A stretch of DNA of 64,000 bases. Source: Rubinisphaera italica. Its GTDB lineage: Bacteria; Planctomycetota; Planctomycetia; Planctomycetales; Planctomycetaceae. The notes under the pieces are model-generated. The model was not told the origin of the DNA. It did no database searches and saw only the letters and a program-made list of their open reading frames with translations. The position numbers and the translations under genes were made by a program. This document shows positions 20,482 through 30,247 of this stretch, one piece after another (the stretch's first letter is position 1; each line of letters opens with the position of its first letter). Where the stretch lies: NCBI RefSeq assembly GCF_007859715.1, contig NZ_SJPG01000001.1:1364001-1428000 (forward strand). Direction: 5' to 3'.

Positions 20482-20888
20482 GTTAGAGATTCCTTAGGAT
20501 AATGATTGATTAAATTGTTTAATTTGTTGCGTTTTGACAGTGAATTGAGTGAGGGGAGCCATTTGGAATTATGTTTAATCTGCAAAATTCGAACGACTGT
20601 TAACGAACTCAAACCCAAGCACTTTGTGCGCCAAAATGTTGAATGAACAAGAAATTGTTTAAGATCTTCTCGGGCAGCCGATCAGAAATTGTCTGTTGAG
20701 GATTGGAAGAGTGTGTCGGTGAGTGAACAAGAACCAGTGAATTCCAAGCGAATTTCACTACAACGCTTGAGATTCCAGAGTCCTCCCGCCATCATCAATG
20801 TGGGCTGATTTCCAAAAGGTTTGGTTCTTCTCATTTTCTGCCGGGGGATCCCGGATATTTAATTGTCGGAATGACAAAGGAGTCCTTA
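20482..20888. other. Intergenic region with divergent promoters
   Basis: These 407 bases separate the small minus-strand gene and the sulfatase gene. I see only A+T-rich tracts near 20505-20530 (AATTTG and AAATTG half-sites) and no RNA gene or strong hairpin. A TTTTGACA near 20534 could serve the plus strand but lacks a clear -10. Confidence 0.4.
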
Positions 20889-22505
20889 ATGCGTGTCAAT
20901 TTTGCACTTTGTGCCCTTTTTTTAGTCAGTCCATTAACGACGGTGTTTGGTGGAGTTCAGGCTAGTATTGAGACTGATCAGCCCAATATCGTCTTCATAT
21001 TCACGGATGATCATGCTTCTCACGCAATGAGTTGTTATGGCTCTAAAATTAACTCCACTCCCAATTTGGATCGGATTGCCAACGAGGGAATGAGGTTTGA
21101 CAATTGTTTTTGCACCAATTCGATTTGTGGACCCTCCCGGGCAGTCATTTTGACGGGTAAATACAGCCATAAAAATGGATTTCTTCGCAACGGCAATAAA
21201 TTCGACGGTACGCAACTGACTTTTCCCAAAATGTTGCAGATGGCAGGTTATCAGACTGCAATTATTGGCAAGTGGCATTTAGGTGAGCATATGCATCCGA
21301 CGGGCTTCAATTATTCAGAAGTCCTGGTCGGACAAGGTCCCTATTACAATCCAGTTATGCTGCGTGATAATCATGGCGATGGAAATCGTGAGCGGAAGAA
21401 ATACACGGGATACACGACAGATATTATTACCGATTTGGCCATGGAATGGCTGAAAGAGGGCCGGAATTCCAATCAACCTTTCATGCTGATGTTTCAACAC
21501 AAGGCCCCACATCGGGAATGGTGTCCCGGGCCCGATTATCTGCATTTGTATGACGATGTTGAAATTCCTGAACCAGACAATCTGTTCGATGACTATTCCG
21601 GTCGTGGCACCGCTGCTCATTCACAGGATATGTCCATCGAAAAAACGATGACTGCTCGCGATCTGAAACTTGTCCCTCCTCCTTACCTGAATCAGGAACA
21701 GTTGAAGGTCTGGAATGAAGCGTACGAGCCTAAAAATAAGAAGTTTGAGATGGCAAATCTCCAGGGCAAAGAGTTGGTGCGCTGGAAGTATCAGCGGTAC
21801 ATCAAAGATTATCTGCGTTGTATCGCCTCAGTCGATGACAATGTCGGTCGTGTTCTCGACTACCTGGATGAGTCTGGACTGGCGAAAAATACAATTGTGA
21901 TTTACTCCTCTGATCAAGGTTTTTATCTGGGGGATCATGGCTGGTTTGATAAGCGATTCATGTATGAGGAATCTTATCGCCAACCACTCCTGGCTCGCTG
22001 GCCGGGACATATCCAGCCGGGGAGTGTGAGCAAAGAACTCGTTTCCAATGTCGATTTTGCGGAAACATTTGTCGATATTGCCGGGCTGGATCAACCCAAA
22101 CAGATGCAGGGGGCGAGTCTGCTACCGATAATGGAAGGCGAGACTCCCGAAGACTGGCGGCAAGCTCATTATTATCAATATTATGAGTTTGAGGAGAATC
22201 AGAAAACGGCTCACATGGTGAGACGACATAGAGGGGTGCGTACTGATCGTTACAAGCTGATTCACTTTTACAATCTCGATGAGTGGGAATTGTACGATCT
22301 TGAAAAAGATCCCAATGAGATGCAAAGCGTCTACGGTCAGCCTGAGTACGCTGAAGTGCAGAAGCGACTTGAATATGAGTTGAATCGACTGGCTGAAGAA
22401 CTCGAAGTTCCCGACGATACGGGTTCAGTCTCGAAGAATCCTCCTTCGCTGGGGAAACTTCCTCCCAGGAAGCCTCGTGGTAACAAAAAGAATCCCAAAT
22501 CGTAA
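20889..22505 (+). CDS. Secreted sulfatase (type I, formylglycine-dependent)
   Basis: This 538-residue protein has an N-terminal signal peptide ([21 protein letters not shown]) and a sulfatase domain from about residue 33. [15 protein letters not shown] carries the metal Asp pair at 40-41, and [15 protein letters not shown] at 80-94 is the canonical CxPSR signature whose Cys80 is converted to formylglycine. IGKWHLGEH gives the conserved Lys/His pair. The C-terminal DUF4976-like part ([20 protein letters not shown] and beyond) is typical of planctomycete sulfatases that desulfate polysaccharides or mucin-like glycans. ATG 20889 follows AAAGGAGT 7 bases upstream, which fixes the start. The substrate is unknown. 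No sulfatase-maturing enzyme is in the window. Confidence 0.93.
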   Translation: MRVNFALCALFLVSPLTTVFGGVQASIETDQPNIVFIFTDDHASHAMSCYGSKINSTPNLDRIANEGMRFDNCFCTNSICGPSRAVILTGKYSHKNGFLRNGNKFDGTQLTFPKMLQMAGYQTAIIGKWHLGEHMHPTGFNYSEVLVGQGPYYNPVMLRDNHGDGNRERKKYTGYTTDIITDLAMEWLKEGRNSNQPFMLMFQHKAPHREWCPGPDYLHLYDDVEIPEPDNLFDDYSGRGTAAHSQDMSIEKTMTARDLKLVPPPYLNQEQLKVWNEAYEPKNKKFEMANLQGKELVRWKYQRYIKDYLRCIASVDDNVGRVLDYLDESGLAKNTIVIYSSDQGFYLGDHGWFDKRFMYEESYRQPLLARWPGHIQPGSVSKELVSNVDFAETFVDIAGLDQPKQMQGASLLPIMEGETPEDWRQAHYYQYYEFEENQKTAHMVRRHRGVRTDRYKLIHFYNLDEWELYDLEKDPNEMQSVYGQPEYAEVQKRLEYELNRLAEELEVPDDTGSVSKNPPSLGKLPPRKPRGNKKNPKS

Positions 22506-22559
22506 TCAAAAGCTTCGTCGAGCAGGCTCTTCATTGTTAAGAAACTCACGGCCAAAAAA

Positions 22560-22590
22560 CTATCGGCTCAGCCGATAGGAAATCAGTTTT
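22560..22590. terminator. Perfect hairpin after the sulfatase gene
   Basis: CTATCGGC (22560-22567) and GCCGATAG (22571-22578) form an 8-bp stem with a TCA loop, 54 bases past the sulfatase stop. A T5 run follows on the plus strand seven bases after the stem. On the minus strand the stem is directly followed by TTTTTT. It probably ends the sulfatase transcript and could also block antisense transcription. Confidence 0.55.
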
Positions 22591-22614
22591 TCTACGACTG
22601 CGTATTATTTAGAC

Positions 22615-23814
22615 TTGGGGATTCTGTTGGGAGTATTGTGGTTCACTTTGGGATGCGTGATTCCAGCCTTTTTGGTCTCGCTGATTGTTACCCGGCAGAT
22701 GATCAAATGGGCTCCCAATCTGGGGCTGGTCGATCAACCCGCTGAGCGGAAAGTGCATGTTACGCCGACTCCCCTCGGAGGTGGTGTCGGGATTGTCTGC
22801 GGAGTGATTATCCCTCTGGCATGCGCTCATCTGGTGATCTGGGCTATCTCTCATGGATATTTACCCCAATCACTCATTCCCGGCGATTTGAAACTGCATT
22901 TGCCGGGTGCATTATACCGCGCTCCGCAGATGTGGGGAATTTTGACAGCCGGACTGGTATTGAGCATTGTTGGTCTTGTTGACGATGTCCATCCGGTCTC
23001 CTGGAAGTTTCGGCTGATGATTCAATTCATGGTGGCGATTGCAGTGATTTGTGCTGATGTGCATGCCACTGTTTTCGTCTTCTACACTCCAGTCGGCTGG
23101 ATAGTGACAATCTTCTGGCTTGTTTTACTGATCAATTCGTTGAATTTTCTCGATAATATGGACGGCTTGACGGCAGGCATCAGTTTGATCGCTGCGCTCA
23201 TGTTTGCGATCATTATGTTGTCGCAAACTTCAGAACCCCGCTGGCTAGTTGCGGGAATGTTGCTCGTCATTGTGGGTTCCTGTGCCGGGTTTCTCATCTG
23301 GAACTGGACACCCGCGAAAATCTTCATGGGAGATGCCGGGAGTACATTTCTCGGGTTGATGCTGGGATGCTTAACCGTATTAGGCACGTTTTACGATGAA
23401 GCCAGCTCTGATACGCATGTCATGTTGGCGCCATTATGTGTACTAGCCGTTCCACTTTACGATTTTATCTCAGTCATGGTGATTCGAATAAAACGTGGAC
23501 TCAGTCCAATTGCACCAGATAAAAATCATTTTTCACATCGCTTGGTCGACTTGGGACTCTCGAGGAAGAATGCCGTATTAACCATCTATTTGTGTACTTT
23601 AACGACAGGAATAGCCGCATTACTGCTCTATCGACTCCCCGGTTGGGGATCTGCCTGGATGGTTATTGCAATGACAGTTTGCATCCTCATGATCATCTCA
23701 ATTCTGGAGACTGCAGGTCGTAGAGCAGCGCGTGCTCGACAGAAGGAGCATCGGACTGAATTACAGATAGCCTCACAGAGTGAGGGCCCGGTCGATTTGC
23801 AGGATCAGAAATGA
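22615..23814 (+). CDS. Undecaprenyl-phosphate sugar-1-phosphate transferase (WecA/TagO family)
   Basis: This 399-residue polytopic transferase has the WecA/MraY motifs in order: [20 protein letters not shown] (about 42-61), a first Asp cluster in [27 protein letters not shown], and [12 protein letters not shown], which hold the Mg2+-binding Asp residues. It moves a sugar-1-phosphate (usually GlcNAc-1-P) from a UDP sugar to undecaprenyl phosphate, starting synthesis of O-antigen, teichoic-acid-like or exopolysaccharide chains on the inner membrane face. The assigned start is TTG 22615; no good binding site is visible. The next gene begins one base after the stop, so the two are probably coupled. 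Confidence 0.9.
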   Translation: MGILLGVLWFTLGCVIPAFLVSLIVTRQMIKWAPNLGLVDQPAERKVHVTPTPLGGGVGIVCGVIIPLACAHLVIWAISHGYLPQSLIPGDLKLHLPGALYRAPQMWGILTAGLVLSIVGLVDDVHPVSWKFRLMIQFMVAIAVICADVHATVFVFYTPVGWIVTIFWLVLLINSLNFLDNMDGLTAGISLIAALMFAIIMLSQTSEPRWLVAGMLLVIVGSCAGFLIWNWTPAKIFMGDAGSTFLGLMLGCLTVLGTFYDEASSDTHVMLAPLCVLAVPLYDFISVMVIRIKRGLSPIAPDKNHFSHRLVDLGLSRKNAVLTIYLCTLTTGIAALLLYRLPGWGSAWMVIAMTVCILMIISILETAGRRAARARQKEHRTELQIASQSEGPVDLQDQK

Positions 23815-23815
23815 G

Positions 23816-26125
23816 ATGAAACCTACACCATCAAAACCGCATCGGGAAGGTTTGCAGAAGTCAAAAGCCGTTCCTGGTTCCGATGATCAAAAGTTTCCAC
23901 AAATCCCGAACCAGTCTTATGGGCTGCCGATCTTTTGGTGTTTGGTCAATGCACTGATCTGGTGCCAATTGTTTCTGCCCGCGGAGTCAGTTGGCCAGGG
24001 GGATCTGGTGCTAATTCACAGTTGCTGGTTTGGCATTCTGGCTATTGCTGGTTGGGGAATTTATAAATTTTCAGATCAACCTCTGGTATTTGACGGTATT
24101 GATCTTTTTCTCAGCTTATTGTGTGCTGGTCCTGTGCTCTCATTTTTTTCGATGTGGATTACCGGTGGGGAATTACGAACCGGGTTGTTTTTTGTTTGGG
24201 CATGGCTGGCGACTGCGATTACCGTTCTGTTAATGCGACGGCTGATTCCTTTGTTCTCCATCAAGTTGCCGGTTGTGATTGTGCTCGGCACGGCCTTGTT
24301 GATGAGTTTTCTGGGGATCTATCAACATTTCTACTTTTATGCATCAGCTGAAGCGGAAGTCTTGCCTCTGATCGAAAATTATCAGAGAGCTGTCCAGAAT
24401 CTGGAATCTTCAAACAATTCAGAATTCGCGAGGCAACGCGCCCTTGAGAAGAAGTCCGCGGTCGAACGTGAACTGTCTCGAATGGGAGTTCCACGGGAAC
24501 CGCACGCTCAGCAGATGTTCGTGCAGCGATTGAGAGACAGTCGAGAACCCTTCGGCTTTTTTGCTTTGGCAAATACCTTTGGTGGGTTTCTGGCACTGGC
24601 ACTCGTGCTGGCGATGGGTGTCGTTATGTATCGGGCAGTCGATTCTTCCAACCGAATACAGTTCGTAATCTCGATTGTGGTCTGGGTTTTTCTAGCTTAC
24701 TGCCTGATCCTGACAAAAAGCAGGACAGCCTGGGTAGGAAGTTTCATCTGTCTGGCAGGCTTACTTGTTTTTCATATTGGACGAGTCAAATACACAGGAA
24801 TCGTGCTTGTCAAATACCTGGGCGCAGGTATTGCTGTGATACTGATCATCGTTGGGATCGCCTTCTGGACAGGAAGTCTCGATCTCAAAGTGGTGATGGA
24901 ATCGAGTAAGTCGTTAACTTACCGCCTCGATTATTGGAAATCCTCTTGGGAAATGCTTCAGAAACATTTTGTCTTTGGTGCAGGACCGGGGAATTTTAGA
25001 CAGCATTATCTGGAATTCAAACTGCCCCAGTCCAGCGAGGAAATTCTGGATCCTCATAATTTGTGGTTCGATGCCTGGAGCAATGGCGGACTCATTTCAC
25101 TGTTCGGAATGGTCGGCCTAATTGTTTTTGGAATTATTTCGCTGCTGAGAAAAAATGCTCCCGGAAACCAGCTGCAATCTTTAGAACTGAACTCTTCTAC
25201 ACAAAGCGTGATCATAGTCGCCTTTTTGTCGGTCGCGATCTCGGGATTATTGGCTCCTCCGGAAACGGTTCGTTACTTTGAAGAAACAGGTTTCTGGATT
25301 CTGGCGATGATATTGTCAGCACTATTAATGAATTGGCTGGTGAAGAACTGGAAAATCCCGGACACCGTCCTGGTCTGGGCAGCTCTTTCGATGGTGATTC
25401 ATCTGCATGGAGCTGGCGGATTTTCAATGCCAATTATCCTGCAGTTGATATTAATCTTTGCCTTTTCAACGAGGCCAATTCGTCCAACTTTGCATGTGAA
25501 CCCACGGTTGTCTGGATTTTTGATGCTGGGAACCGGTTTAGCAATGTTCGGGATGAGCATTCCCAGTGTCATCCGACCTCGTCTGGCGGAATCGGTCGCG
25601 ATGTCGAAATTGCCACAGACTCAATCGTCCTCGTCTTACAGGCGAACGATTCAGGAGTGGATCGTCGTTGATGGCTGGAATCCGAATCCCTGGTTTCAAC
25701 TGTCCAGTCAGTTACGGCAAGAGTCACGGCAGTCAGATGATCCTGAAAAATTACAGGAGGCTTGTCAGATGCTCGAACAGGCGATTTCCCGTGATCCTGC
25801 GACATATCAGTATTTTGCAGAACTGGCGGCCTGTCAATATGAATACTACCAGCGGGCTGGCTCGATACAATCGCTTGATGCGGCAATCGAATCTCAAAAA
25901 CAAGCGGTAAGCCGATACCCCACCAAACCAGAGTTACAGGTTCAGCTGGCAGATTATTTCTTGATGGCAAATCGAATTGAATCTGCGAAAATTGCTGCTG
26001 CAGAAGCGTTGAGGTTGGATCAGATCAATCATCAATTCGGTCATACGGACAGATATCTTGATGAGATTCAATTGAAATTGCTGCAGGAAATTATGGAAAC
26101 GGCAGGATCGGTTCCAACATCTTGA
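23816..26125 (+). CDS. O-antigen ligase/polymerase-like protein with TPR tail
   Basis: The 769-residue product has about eleven hydrophobic segments through residue 570. The Wzy_C/WaaL-type loop includes LTKSRTAWVGSFICLAGLLV and FVFGAGPGNFRQHYL, with a later EILDPHNLWFDAWSNGGL containing the conserved His. A soluble C-terminal part with TPR-like repeats follows (CQMLEQAISRDPATYQYFAE, AAIESQKQAVSRYPTKPELQ, AAAEALRLDQ). Enzymes of this family join or polymerise lipid-linked glycans outside the inner membrane. ATG 23816 is used, one base past the transferase stop. The earlier in-frame ATG at 23780 would overlap it. The paired genes suggest surface glycan assembly. Confidence 0.85.
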   Translation: MKPTPSKPHREGLQKSKAVPGSDDQKFPQIPNQSYGLPIFWCLVNALIWCQLFLPAESVGQGDLVLIHSCWFGILAIAGWGIYKFSDQPLVFDGIDLFLSLLCAGPVLSFFSMWITGGELRTGLFFVWAWLATAITVLLMRRLIPLFSIKLPVVIVLGTALLMSFLGIYQHFYFYASAEAEVLPLIENYQRAVQNLESSNNSEFARQRALEKKSAVERELSRMGVPREPHAQQMFVQRLRDSREPFGFFALANTFGGFLALALVLAMGVVMYRAVDSSNRIQFVISIVVWVFLAYCLILTKSRTAWVGSFICLAGLLVFHIGRVKYTGIVLVKYLGAGIAVILIIVGIAFWTGSLDLKVVMESSKSLTYRLDYWKSSWEMLQKHFVFGAGPGNFRQHYLEFKLPQSSEEILDPHNLWFDAWSNGGLISLFGMVGLIVFGIISLLRKNAPGNQLQSLELNSSTQSVIIVAFLSVAISGLLAPPETVRYFEETGFWILAMILSALLMNWLVKNWKIPDTVLVWAALSMVIHLHGAGGFSMPIILQLILIFAFSTRPIRPTLHVNPRLSGFLMLGTGLAMFGMSIPSVIRPRLAESVAMSKLPQTQSSSSYRRTIQEWIVVDGWNPNPWFQLSSQLRQESRQSDDPEKLQEACQMLEQAISRDPATYQYFAELAACQYEYYQRAGSIQSLDAAIESQKQAVSRYPTKPELQVQLADYFLMANRIESAKIAAAEALRLDQINHQFGHTDRYLDEIQLKLLQEIMETAGSVPTS

Positions 26126-26296
26126 GCAAATTGACGTAAATAATAGTGCGGGAGAAGTTCCGAATTGATGACTTATTGAAATCGGTTGGTTGCGGGATAA
26201 GAACCTATTAGACTTGGGTAGTACCGGTAATGGAAATCCAGGTCATTCTAACTTCTTATGTTGCGGTCGAGAATTTGCATGTTTAACAGGTTGAAA

Positions 26297-27433
26297 ATGA
26301 TACAAACATCTCACACGGGCTCTTCGGTCATCGTCTGTATAATGGGACTGCTGTTTTTGGTTTCGAGTGGCTGTGAAGAAAAAATTGAAGTTGCCGAGCC
26401 GAAAAAAGAAATTCAGATTGATCTGACCGGACCACAACCCAAAGTCGTTCTCGAAGAACCTCTCTATGAGTTTGGCAATATGGAAGTGGGCGAAACTCTC
26501 AGGCATGATTTTGTGATTCACAATGATGGCGAAGGGACGCTCACACTGGTGAAGGATCGCTCGACATGTAAGTGTACGATGGCGGATTTTGAAGAACGGG
26601 ATGTGCCGCCGGGAGAATCGACAACGATCACACTGGAGTGGATCGGGAAAGCCGAGGATCCCAATTTCAGTCAGGCTGCCTACATCAAAACGAACGACAA
26701 CACTGCAAAAGAAATTGCTCTGACTGTAGCCGGGCGCGTCGATAAAACTTTTGAGATCACGCCGGCTGGGATCTGGAATCTGGGGGAATTGAATCGTGAT
26801 AAACCGACCAGTTTCAGTGGAAAAATTACTTCGCGAGTCCTCGATGATTTTGTGTTTAAGGATTCAGAAACGAGTAATCCTCTGGTCAGTGTAAAAGTTA
26901 TTCCGATGACGCCAGAGCAACTTAAGGAAGACGATGTCAAAGCTGGGTATTTGATTCAAGGCGAAGTTCAACCAAACTCATCAATTGGCGAGTTTGAAGC
27001 CTCGGTCACACTGAAAGGGATGGCCAAAGGAGAAGAGCAGAGCGGTTTCTTCAGCATCAATGGTTTCTATTCCGGTCCGATTCAGATCGTTGGGCCTGCG
27101 GGATGGAAAGCGACGGAAATGTTGCTGGTGATGGGACGCATGGAAAAGGAAGAAGGAAAAACGGTTAACCTTTCCATGTTCCTGCGGGATAACGAAAATG
27201 GGCCGGTTGAAGTGCTTGATGTAAAAGCAGAACCTGATTTCTTCACGTTTGAAATGACAAAAGATGAAAATTTCAAAGCTGAAAATCGTGAACGATACAA
27301 AATGAAAATCTCAGTTAAGCCCGATTCTCCTCCACTCAATTTTGATCGAGACAATCCCGCTCGCCTTGAAGTGACAACAAATAATCCCCTTATTGGGAAG
27401 ATGAACTTCAAAATTCATATCTTAAGTTATTAA
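26297..27433 (+). CDS. DUF1573-family lipoprotein
   Basis: This 378-residue lipoprotein has a signal VIVCIMGLLFLVSSGC with lipid-modified Cys26, then a DUF1573 domain (EPLYEFGNMEVGETLRHDF, NDGEGTLTLVKDRSTCKCT, PPGESTTITLEW). The CKC pair around residue 94 is a hallmark of that domain. DUF1573 has an immunoglobulin-like fold of unknown function, common in Bacteroidetes and planctomycetes. The second half (about 150-378) continues with beta-rich sequence and lacks a known domain. Earlier ATGs at 26258 and 26279 would extend it. ATG 26297 gives the cleanest signal peptide. It lies upstream of the tetraheme lipoprotein, 200 bases away. Confidence 0.8.
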   Translation: MIQTSHTGSSVIVCIMGLLFLVSSGCEEKIEVAEPKKEIQIDLTGPQPKVVLEEPLYEFGNMEVGETLRHDFVIHNDGEGTLTLVKDRSTCKCTMADFEERDVPPGESTTITLEWIGKAEDPNFSQAAYIKTNDNTAKEIALTVAGRVDKTFEITPAGIWNLGELNRDKPTSFSGKITSRVLDDFVFKDSETSNPLVSVKVIPMTPEQLKEDDVKAGYLIQGEVQPNSSIGEFEASVTLKGMAKGEEQSGFFSINGFYSGPIQIVGPAGWKATEMLLVMGRMEKEEGKTVNLSMFLRDNENGPVEVLDVKAEPDFFTFEMTKDENFKAENRERYKMKISVKPDSPPLNFDRDNPARLEVTTNNPLIGKMNFKIHILSY

Positions 27434-27527
27434 ATCATTGATCTGAGGTTTTCTGATCGAAGTGATTCCAAAACTCGATTTGCCTCGTTTGCGGGAATAC
27501 CATAAGATGCATTCTGAAGAGCATTTC

Positions 27528-27561
27528 CATTCCATTCCTCTTCAATAAGAAGAATGGAATG
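27528..27561. repeat. 10-bp inverted repeat between two lipoprotein genes
   Basis: CATTCCATTC (27528-27537) pairs with GAATGGAATG (27552-27561) around a 14-base loop. There is no clear T tract after the stem on the plus strand. It could end the upstream transcript or act in the leader of the downstream gene, which starts 73 bases on. Confidence 0.5.
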
Positions 27562-27634
27562 ATCTGCCGCCATTATATGTGGTGAGATCATGGGAATCCG
27601 AGGACTTCATTAATCGACAAAGGAATGTGATCTG

Positions 27635-29215
27635 ATGCTGGAAAAACAGGCATCCCGGCAGAAATTCAAATGTCTGCCTCTATTGCTCATACCGGTTATT
27701 GCTGCTGGCTGTTGGATGATGGGGTCGGAAGATTCTCCGCCTGCCCAAACTTCCAATGGCAATGAGGGAGAGAAGGATGTTCGTTCCACGAATGGCAGTC
27801 AGTCGAAAGAAATCGTTGCAGGCTGGAAGGCTCCCCAATTTGCCCTGGTGCTGACTGGTGAGCAGAAAGGCTATATGGAACCTTGTGGCTGCTCGGAAAC
27901 TCAATCGGGCGGCATTTCACGTCGAGCAGATTTGTTCCGTCAACTCAGGGAAGATAAAGGCTGGGAAGTTGCTGGGCTCGATCTGGGAGATTTCGTCAAG
28001 CGGAGTCGAAGACAGGATCAAATCAAATTCGGTGTCATGCACACGGCTCTGGATGACATGGGCTATGAGGCGTTGACCCTTGGGCCAGCTGATTTGAAAT
28101 TGCAGGTCGACTATCTCTTTTCCACGATGTCGAATGCAGGCGATTTGCCTTACGTCTCCGCGAATGTGATCTTCTATGACACACCTGATATCGGCAGCCC
28201 TGCTCGTTTTCGCGTGATCGAACTCAATGGTGTGAAAATTGGAGTCACGGGAGTGCTTGGTTCGAAGTTCGCCTCGAAAATCTTCCCGGAAGGGGATAAT
28301 TCTGCGAATGGCCTGTTACGCATCGACGACCCAGTTGCCAGTCTCAAGCCGATTGTCGCAACCTTAAAAGAGCAGGGATGTGACATTTTGTTTTTATTAT
28401 CACAGGCTTCAAAATCGGAAACGGAATTAATTTTAAAAAGTATTCCTGATTTCGATCTCTGTTTGTCTGGCGGTGGACCGGAAGATCCAAATGGATTAAC
28501 GGAAACTGTTGGTAAAACCGTTGTCATGGAAGCAGGACGCAAAGGGAAATATGCAGGAGTGCTGGGGTATTTCCCGGACGAGGAAAAAAAATTCCGCTTT
28601 GAATTGGTCGATCTCAATAAGGATCGGTTCAAAAGAACACAAGCTATGGAAGAGCATATGGCCTTCTATCAGGATTTGCTTCGCGAGCAGAACATCGTTG
28701 AATCAGAGCCTGCGGTGCCCCATCCTTCGGGGTACACGTTTGTCGGCTCTGAAAAGTGCGGGACCTGCCACACCAAAGCCTATGCGAAGTGGAAGTCGAC
28801 GAAGCACTCTCATGCGACCGAGACGTTAATCAAGGGGGAAGAGAACTATTCGGAAACAGAATGGATTTCACGCATTAATGATCCAGAATGTTTGGCTTGT
28901 CATGCTGTTGGCTGGAATCCCCAGGAAGTCTTTCGTTTCGAAGGCGGCTTTGTCAATATGGAAGATACGCCTCACCTAACCGGTCAAGGCTGTGAAAATT
29001 GTCACGGCCCAGGCAGTCATCATACAGAAATGGAAGCCATTTTTACTGAAACTCGACAAAGTACACCTGAAATTATCGCTGCTCGTGAGGGCATTAAGGT
29101 GAATCTTGTGACCGCTGAAAAACAAGTCTGTAACAAGTGTCACGACTTTGAAAACAGTCCGAAATTCAACTTTGTGAAATACTGGGATAAAGTGATCCAT
29201 CGCGGTAAGGATTAA
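27635..29215 (+). CDS. Tetraheme c-type cytochrome lipoprotein with metallophosphatase-like N-terminus
   Basis: This 526-residue lipoprotein has lipobox VIAAGC at Cys26. Residues 70-345 resemble a calcineurin/5'-nucleotidase-like fold: EPCGCSETQSGGISRRADLF near 82-100, GLDLGDF, and LTLGPADLKL. It lacks obvious phosphatase His/Asp pairs, so activity is uncertain. The C-terminal part carries four CxxCH heme sites: CGTCH (375), CLACH (419), CENCH (453) and CNKCH (499). It resembles cytochrome c554-like proteins. The product probably sits on a membrane facing the periplasm and moves electrons. AAGGA stands 10 bases upstream of the ATG. The next gene encodes DUF971, 88 bases downstream. Confidence 0.85.
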   Translation: MLEKQASRQKFKCLPLLLIPVIAAGCWMMGSEDSPPAQTSNGNEGEKDVRSTNGSQSKEIVAGWKAPQFALVLTGEQKGYMEPCGCSETQSGGISRRADLFRQLREDKGWEVAGLDLGDFVKRSRRQDQIKFGVMHTALDDMGYEALTLGPADLKLQVDYLFSTMSNAGDLPYVSANVIFYDTPDIGSPARFRVIELNGVKIGVTGVLGSKFASKIFPEGDNSANGLLRIDDPVASLKPIVATLKEQGCDILFLLSQASKSETELILKSIPDFDLCLSGGGPEDPNGLTETVGKTVVMEAGRKGKYAGVLGYFPDEEKKFRFELVDLNKDRFKRTQAMEEHMAFYQDLLREQNIVESEPAVPHPSGYTFVGSEKCGTCHTKAYAKWKSTKHSHATETLIKGEENYSETEWISRINDPECLACHAVGWNPQEVFRFEGGFVNMEDTPHLTGQGCENCHGPGSHHTEMEAIFTETRQSTPEIIAAREGIKVNLVTAEKQVCNKCHDFENSPKFNFVKYWDKVIHRGKD

Positions 29216-29303
29216 GCAAGACCGCCAACGTTCATTTTGTGGGCCATTTCAATCGCCCCTGTTTCATATCAATAATAATCGAATCAAAAGTTTAGTCTCT
29301 TCC

Positions 29304-29642
29304 ATGTCTGTTTTACCTCCAGAATCTATCAAAGCCCAGATATCTACTCAGGTGCTCGAAATGACCTGGCAGGAGCAAGAGAAGCCCTTTGCCATTCCAT
29401 TTCGCGTACTCAGAGGTTTGTGCCCTTGTGCGGTTTGCGTGAATGAAATGACGGGCGTGCGGACCTATTTTGTGGACGATGCCCCAGAAGATATCCAGCC
29501 AGAAAAAATGGAACTGATTGGGAATTATGCCGTGAAAATCCTTTGGAGTGATGGTCATACCACAGGGCTTTATACGTGGGAATACCTGAAAAAGATTCAA
29601 CGAGAATCGCAGAGTGAGAGCCAGATTACTGATGCACTATGA
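29304..29642 (+). CDS. DUF971 domain protein
   Basis: This 112-residue cytoplasmic protein shows the DUF971 pattern (GBBH-like N-terminal): RVLRGLCPCAVCVNEMTG with Cys-x-Cys-x2-Cys, likely zinc or iron ligands, followed by PEKMELIGNYAVKILWSDGH and TGLYTWEYLKKI. DUF971 proteins are often found near iron-sulfur cluster genes and P-loop ATPases, and their role is not known. The gene overlaps the CYTH-domain gene by 11 bases, so the two are co-transcribed and probably translationally coupled. Confidence 0.9.
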   Translation: MSVLPPESIKAQISTQVLEMTWQEQEKPFAIPFRVLRGLCPCAVCVNEMTGVRTYFVDDAPEDIQPEKMELIGNYAVKILWSDGHTTGLYTWEYLKKIQRESQSESQITDAL

Positions 29643-30198
29643 AGTCGAAGTAAAATATCCTATCGAGAATTTCGAGGCACTGCGGAAAATAATTCTCGAA
29701 CGGGGAGCACGCTATAAAAAAACAATCGAGCAGGAAGATTTGTACTTTGCGCATCCGTTGCGAGATTTTTCAGAAACAGATGAAGCGTTCCGGATCCGCC
29801 GTGTCGGTTCCAAGAATATGGTGACCTACAAAGGACCACTCGTCGATCAGGAGACGAAGACACGTCAGGAAATTGAAGTTCAGCTGGCAGATGGCCCGGA
29901 AACACTTGCGGGCTTTGAAGAAGTCCTGAAGCAATTGAGTTTTCAGCCAGTTCATCGTGTTTGCAAATCGAGAAATATCTTCATCTTAAATGAAGCGGAA
30001 CGAGAATTCGAAATTGTTCTGGATCATGTTCGCGAACTGGGGGATTATGCGGAAATTGAGTCACAAGCCGAGGAATCTCAGGTCGACGAAGTTCGCGAGC
30101 AAATTCTTGAGTTGGCGAAATCGTTGTCATTAGGCCCGCAGGTCGAACGCAGAAGTTATCTGCGGTTACTGCTTGACAAGAAAAATGCCAATACGTGA
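29632..30198 (+). CDS. CYTH-domain protein (CyaB-like class IV cyclase/triphosphatase)
   Basis: The 188-residue product has the CYTH tunnel-fold signature: MHYEVEVKYP with the Glu-x-Glu-x-Lys metal/phosphate ligands, followed by basic and acidic residues in TDEAFRIRRVG, MVTYKGP, TRQEIEVQ and FEIVLDHVRELGDYAEIE. Family members are adenylate cyclases or inorganic/thiamine triphosphatases. Sequence alone does not distinguish these. ATG 29632 is chosen because it starts the motif; in-frame TTG/ATG sites at 29614 would add six residues. It overlaps the DUF971 gene by 11 bases and precedes the McsA-like gene by 49 bases. Confidence 0.85.
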   Translation: MHYEVEVKYPIENFEALRKIILERGARYKKTIEQEDLYFAHPLRDFSETDEAFRIRRVGSKNMVTYKGPLVDQETKTRQEIEVQLADGPETLAGFEEVLKQLSFQPVHRVCKSRNIFILNEAEREFEIVLDHVRELGDYAEIESQAEESQVDEVREQILELAKSLSLGPQVERRSYLRLLLDKKNANT

Positions 30199-30247
30199 CA
30201 ATATAATTCTACTGCAATATTAAGAACGAATTGAATTTGAGTGACTT

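Noticed and set aside
21958..22509. Minus-strand 183-residue frame opposite the first sulfatase
   Set aside because: Antisense shadow of a confident sulfatase; no start signal and no recognised domain.
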